Of a stretch of DNA of 64,000 nt, positions 61,600 through 64,000 are shown piece by piece. The DNA is from Pseudoalteromonas sp049257235 (GTDB lineage: Bacteria > Pseudomonadota > Gammaproteobacteria > Enterobacterales > Alteromonadaceae), in NCBI RefSeq assembly GCF_049257235.1, contig NZ_JBMMUF010000009.1:84967-148966 (forward strand), written 5' to 3'. The notes below the pieces were generated by a model. That model was not told where the DNA came from, searched no databases, and saw only the letters and a program-made list of their open reading frames with translations. The number at the start of each line of letters is the position of its first letter. Positions within the stretch are counted from its first letter, which is position 1. Made by a program: the position numbers and the translations under genes.

Positions 61600-63822
61600 A
61601 TGACCTCGAAAATCATTTACACCAAGACTGATGAGGCGCCAGCTCTGGCTACTTATTCATTGCTTCCAGTTATCCAAGCCTACTCAGGCGTAGCCGGTAT
61701 CGATGTTGAAACTCGCGACATTTCACTTGCTGGTCGTATCATTGCAGTATTTCCTGAGTTCTTAAAAGAAGAACAGCGTATTGGCGATGCTTTAGCTGAA
61801 TTAGGTGAACTTGCTAAGACACCAGAAGCGAATATCATCAAACTGCCAAATATCAGTGCATCTATTCCACAGTTAAAAGCGGCTATCAAAGAGCTTCAAG
61901 CGCAGGGTTATGACCTTCCTAACTACCCTGATGAGCCTAAGAATGAACAAGAACAAGATATCAAAGCCCGCTACGACAAAATCAAAGGCAGTGCTGTAAA
62001 CCCAGTACTTCGTGAAGGTAACTCAGACCGTCGTGCACCGGCTTCAGTAAAAGCTTACGCTCGTAAAAACCCACACTCAATGGGTGCATGGAGCAAGGAC
62101 TCAAAATCACGTGTTGCATCTATGCAAGACGGTGACTTCTTTGGCTCAGAGCAATCAGTTACGGTTGAAAAAGCGACCAGCGTGCGTATTGAGCATGTTG
62201 ATGCAGCTGGCAACACAACAGTATTAAAGCCTGAAGTTAAGCTCTTAGATGGTGAAATCATCGATGGCTCACGCATGAGCGTGTCGAAACTACATGCGTT
62301 TATTGCTGAGCAAATTGATGCAGCAAAAGAAGACGGTGTTTTATTCTCGTTGCACATGAAAGCAACCATGATGAAGGTGTCAGATCCAATCATCTTCGGC
62401 CACGCTGTAAAAGTATTCTACAAAGACGTGTTTGACAAACACGGGGACTTGTTTGCTGAGCTAGGCGTAGATGTAAACAACGGTATTGGCGATGTTTACG
62501 CGCGCATTGAAAACATTGATGAAGCGAAGCGCAAAGAAATCGAAGCTGACATCATGGCCGTTTATGAGCAGCGTCCACGTGTAGCTATGGTGGATTCTGA
62601 CCGCGGTATCACAAACTTACATGTACCAAGTGATGTAATCATTGATGCGTCTATGCCAGCTGCGATTCGCTCATCTGGCCAAATGTGGAATGCAGACGGT
62701 CAGTTACAAGATACAGCATTTGTTATTCCAGATCGCAGTTACTCTGGTGTTTATGATGCAACGGTAGAGTTCTGTAAAGAACACGGAGCGTTCGACCCAA
62801 GTACAATGGGAAGCGTTCCGAACGTTGGACTAATGGCACAAAAAGCAGAAGAGTATGGTTCGCACGACAAAACGTTCGAAATCACCAGTGCGGGTAAAGT
62901 ACGAGTAGTTGATGCCAATGACACTGTGTTAATTGAACACGACGTTGAAGCTGGAGACATCTGGCGCATGTGTCAGGTTAAAGATGCACCTATCCAAGAT
63001 TGGGTAAAGCTTGCTGTTAACCGTGCGCGTGCAACCAACACCCCAGCAGTGTTTTGGTTGAATGAAGCTCGTGCTCACGACGCACAGCTAATCAAAAAGG
63101 TTAACGCCTACTTACCTCAACACGACACTGACGGCCTTGAGATCCTAATCTTAGACCCTATCGCTGCGACTAAATACTCTTTAGAGCGCATCAAAGAAGG
63201 CAAAGACACAATCTCTGTAACGGGTAACGTTCTGCGTGACTATCTAACAGACTTATTTCCTATTCTTGAGCTTGGTACAAGTGCGAAAATGTTGTCTATC
63301 GTACCGCTTATGAACGGTGGTGGTTTGTTCGAAACGGGTGCCGGTGGTAGTGCACCTAAACACGTACAACAGTTCCAACAAGAAAACCACTTACGTTGGG
63401 ATTCACTTGGTGAATTCCTTGCATTGGCTGCATCTTACGAGCACCTTAGTGCACGTACTAACAACGCTAAGGCGCAAGTACTGGCAGATACTCTTGACCA
63501 AGCAACGGCTCAGTTCCTTGACGAGAACAAGTCTCCATCACGTAAAGTTGGCGAGATTGATAACCGTGGCAGTCACTTCTACCTTACCCTTTTCTGGGCA
63601 GAAGCACTTGCAGCACAAGATACAGACGCAGATCTGAAAGCCCGCTTCACTGAAGTAGCATCACTACTTCGTGAAAATGAGCAGACTATCATCAATGAGC
63701 TTAATGAAGCACAAGGTCCAAGCATGGATATTGGCGGCTACTATCAGCCTAACGATGAGCTTGCGTTCCAAGCAATGCGTCCTAGCAATACATTCAATGC
63801 GATCCTTGCTAAACTAGCGTAA
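61600..63822 (+). CDS. icd: Monomeric NADP-dependent isocitrate dehydrogenase
   Basis: This 740-aa type II (monomeric) enzyme oxidises isocitrate to 2-oxoglutarate in the TCA cycle. Motifs LPNISASIPQLKAAIKELQ, NSDRRAPASVKAYARKNPH, ADGQLQDTAFVIPDRSYSGVY and GNVLRDYLTDLFPILELGTSAKMLS. Start at MTSKIIYTKTDEAPALATYS after TTAGGA; a start 11 codons upstream is less likely. Followed by a terminator and then an insertion sequence. Confidence 0.97.
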   Translation: MTSKIIYTKTDEAPALATYSLLPVIQAYSGVAGIDVETRDISLAGRIIAVFPEFLKEEQRIGDALAELGELAKTPEANIIKLPNISASIPQLKAAIKELQAQGYDLPNYPDEPKNEQEQDIKARYDKIKGSAVNPVLREGNSDRRAPASVKAYARKNPHSMGAWSKDSKSRVASMQDGDFFGSEQSVTVEKATSVRIEHVDAAGNTTVLKPEVKLLDGEIIDGSRMSVSKLHAFIAEQIDAAKEDGVLFSLHMKATMMKVSDPIIFGHAVKVFYKDVFDKHGDLFAELGVDVNNGIGDVYARIENIDEAKRKEIEADIMAVYEQRPRVAMVDSDRGITNLHVPSDVIIDASMPAAIRSSGQMWNADGQLQDTAFVIPDRSYSGVYDATVEFCKEHGAFDPSTMGSVPNVGLMAQKAEEYGSHDKTFEITSAGKVRVVDANDTVLIEHDVEAGDIWRMCQVKDAPIQDWVKLAVNRARATNTPAVFWLNEARAHDAQLIKKVNAYLPQHDTDGLEILILDPIAATKYSLERIKEGKDTISVTGNVLRDYLTDLFPILELGTSAKMLSIVPLMNGGGLFETGAGGSAPKHVQQFQQENHLRWDSLGEFLALAASYEHLSARTNNAKAQVLADTLDQATAQFLDENKSPSRKVGEIDNRGSHFYLTLFWAEALAAQDTDADLKARFTEVASLLRENEQTIINELNEAQGPSMDIGGYYQPNDELAFQAMRPSNTFNAILAKLA

Positions 63823-63836
63823 TCGTATCGATATGC

Positions 63837-63867
63837 AAAAAAAGGCATCCGATTGGATGCCTTTTTT
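63837..63867 (+). terminator. Terminator of icd
   Basis: AAAGGCATCC / GGATGCCTTT stem with GATT loop and T-run. Confidence 0.92.
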
Positions 63868-63879
63868 ATTTTAAATAAT

Positions 63880-64000
63880 TGACCCGTCCTAAATAGCGTT
63901 GACACTTTTCAAACTTAATTTGGAGAGTGTAATGAAATCAATTGGCAAAAGAACTCAACGAGATTATTCCCTCGCTTTTAAATTGGCAGTTGTAGACCAA
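63880..64000 (+). mobile_element. Left end of IS3-family-like insertion sequence, cut by window
   Basis: TGACCCGTCCTAAATAGCG at 63880 looks like the terminal inverted repeat of an IS3-family element, followed 52 bases later by a transposase start. The right end is outside the window, so the name and target duplication cannot be given. It lies only 13 bases beyond the icd terminator and breaks no gene visible here. Confidence 0.75.
63932..64000 (+). CDS. IS transposase OrfA, 3' end outside window
   Basis: Only the first 23 codons are present (MKSIGKRTQRDYSLAFKLAV then VDQ). TQRDYSLAFKLAVV is the start of a helix-turn-helix of IS3-type OrfA. GGAGAG lies before the ATG. Confidence 0.75.
   Translation, partial: MKSIGKRTQRDYSLAFKLAVVDQ

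Overview
The window looks like chromosomal DNA of a marine gammaproteobacterium of the order Alteromonadales (Pseudoalteromonas-like; genus not certain). The basis is moderate A+T content, a monomeric NADP isocitrate dehydrogenase next to cspD-clpS-clpA, and the gammaproteobacterial block serS-crcB-rarA-lolA-ftsK-lrp-ald-pssA-trxB-aat-ate-infA-clpA-clpS-cspD. rmf and fabA also face each other, as they do in enteric bacteria.

Layout. 1-4.9 kb: a cut-off unknown gene, rmf, fabA, and a QueD-like / M23 peptidase / thioesterase run. 4.9-9.2 kb (minus strand): a receiver-only regulator, MoxR ATPase, DUF58 protein and TgpA-like transglutaminase, probably one operon. 9.37-21.09 kb: an accessory island that I read as one Tn7-like transposon. 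Its right half is tnsA-tnsB(N)-tnsB(C)-tnsC-tniQ, with TnsB split into two polypeptides at a domain border. Its left half, on the opposite strand, is cargo: an unknown 292-aa gene, a 45-aa membrane protein, and a three-gene system (alpha/beta-hydrolase, middle component, Rad50-like ATPase) matching the ABC-3C type of predicted conflict system. Ends TGTCC.. / ..GGACA with near-matching 5-bp flanks GAAAA/GAAAT fit the gene content, but they are inferred.

21.1-26.7 kb: a chromosomal integron directly abutting the transposon. It has a tyrosine integrase with a perfect LexA box 18 bp before its start, an attI region, and seven cassettes reading away from the integrase. One whole cassette, including its attC, is present twice. 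Cassette products are mostly small membrane or unknown proteins, plus a HEPN-like protein and a large secreted serine hydrolase with a TPR tail.

26.7-28 kb: four perfect 20-bp tandem repeats in front of a two-gene operon (unknown 107-aa protein and a low-molecular-weight tyrosine phosphatase-like protein). 28-47 kb: transporters, peptidases and core genes, including thrS-infC-rpmI-rplT with infC starting at AUU. 47-63.9 kb: the conserved block named above, ending with icd. At 63,880 the left end of an IS3-family-like insertion sequence begins and runs off the window.

Most interesting for follow-up: the split-TnsB Tn7-like element with an ABC-3C lipase-type cargo system and overlooked small membrane protein, its position against a SOS-controlled integron, and the repeat-fronted phosphatase operon. 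No CRISPR array, cas gene, rRNA or tRNA gene was recognised.
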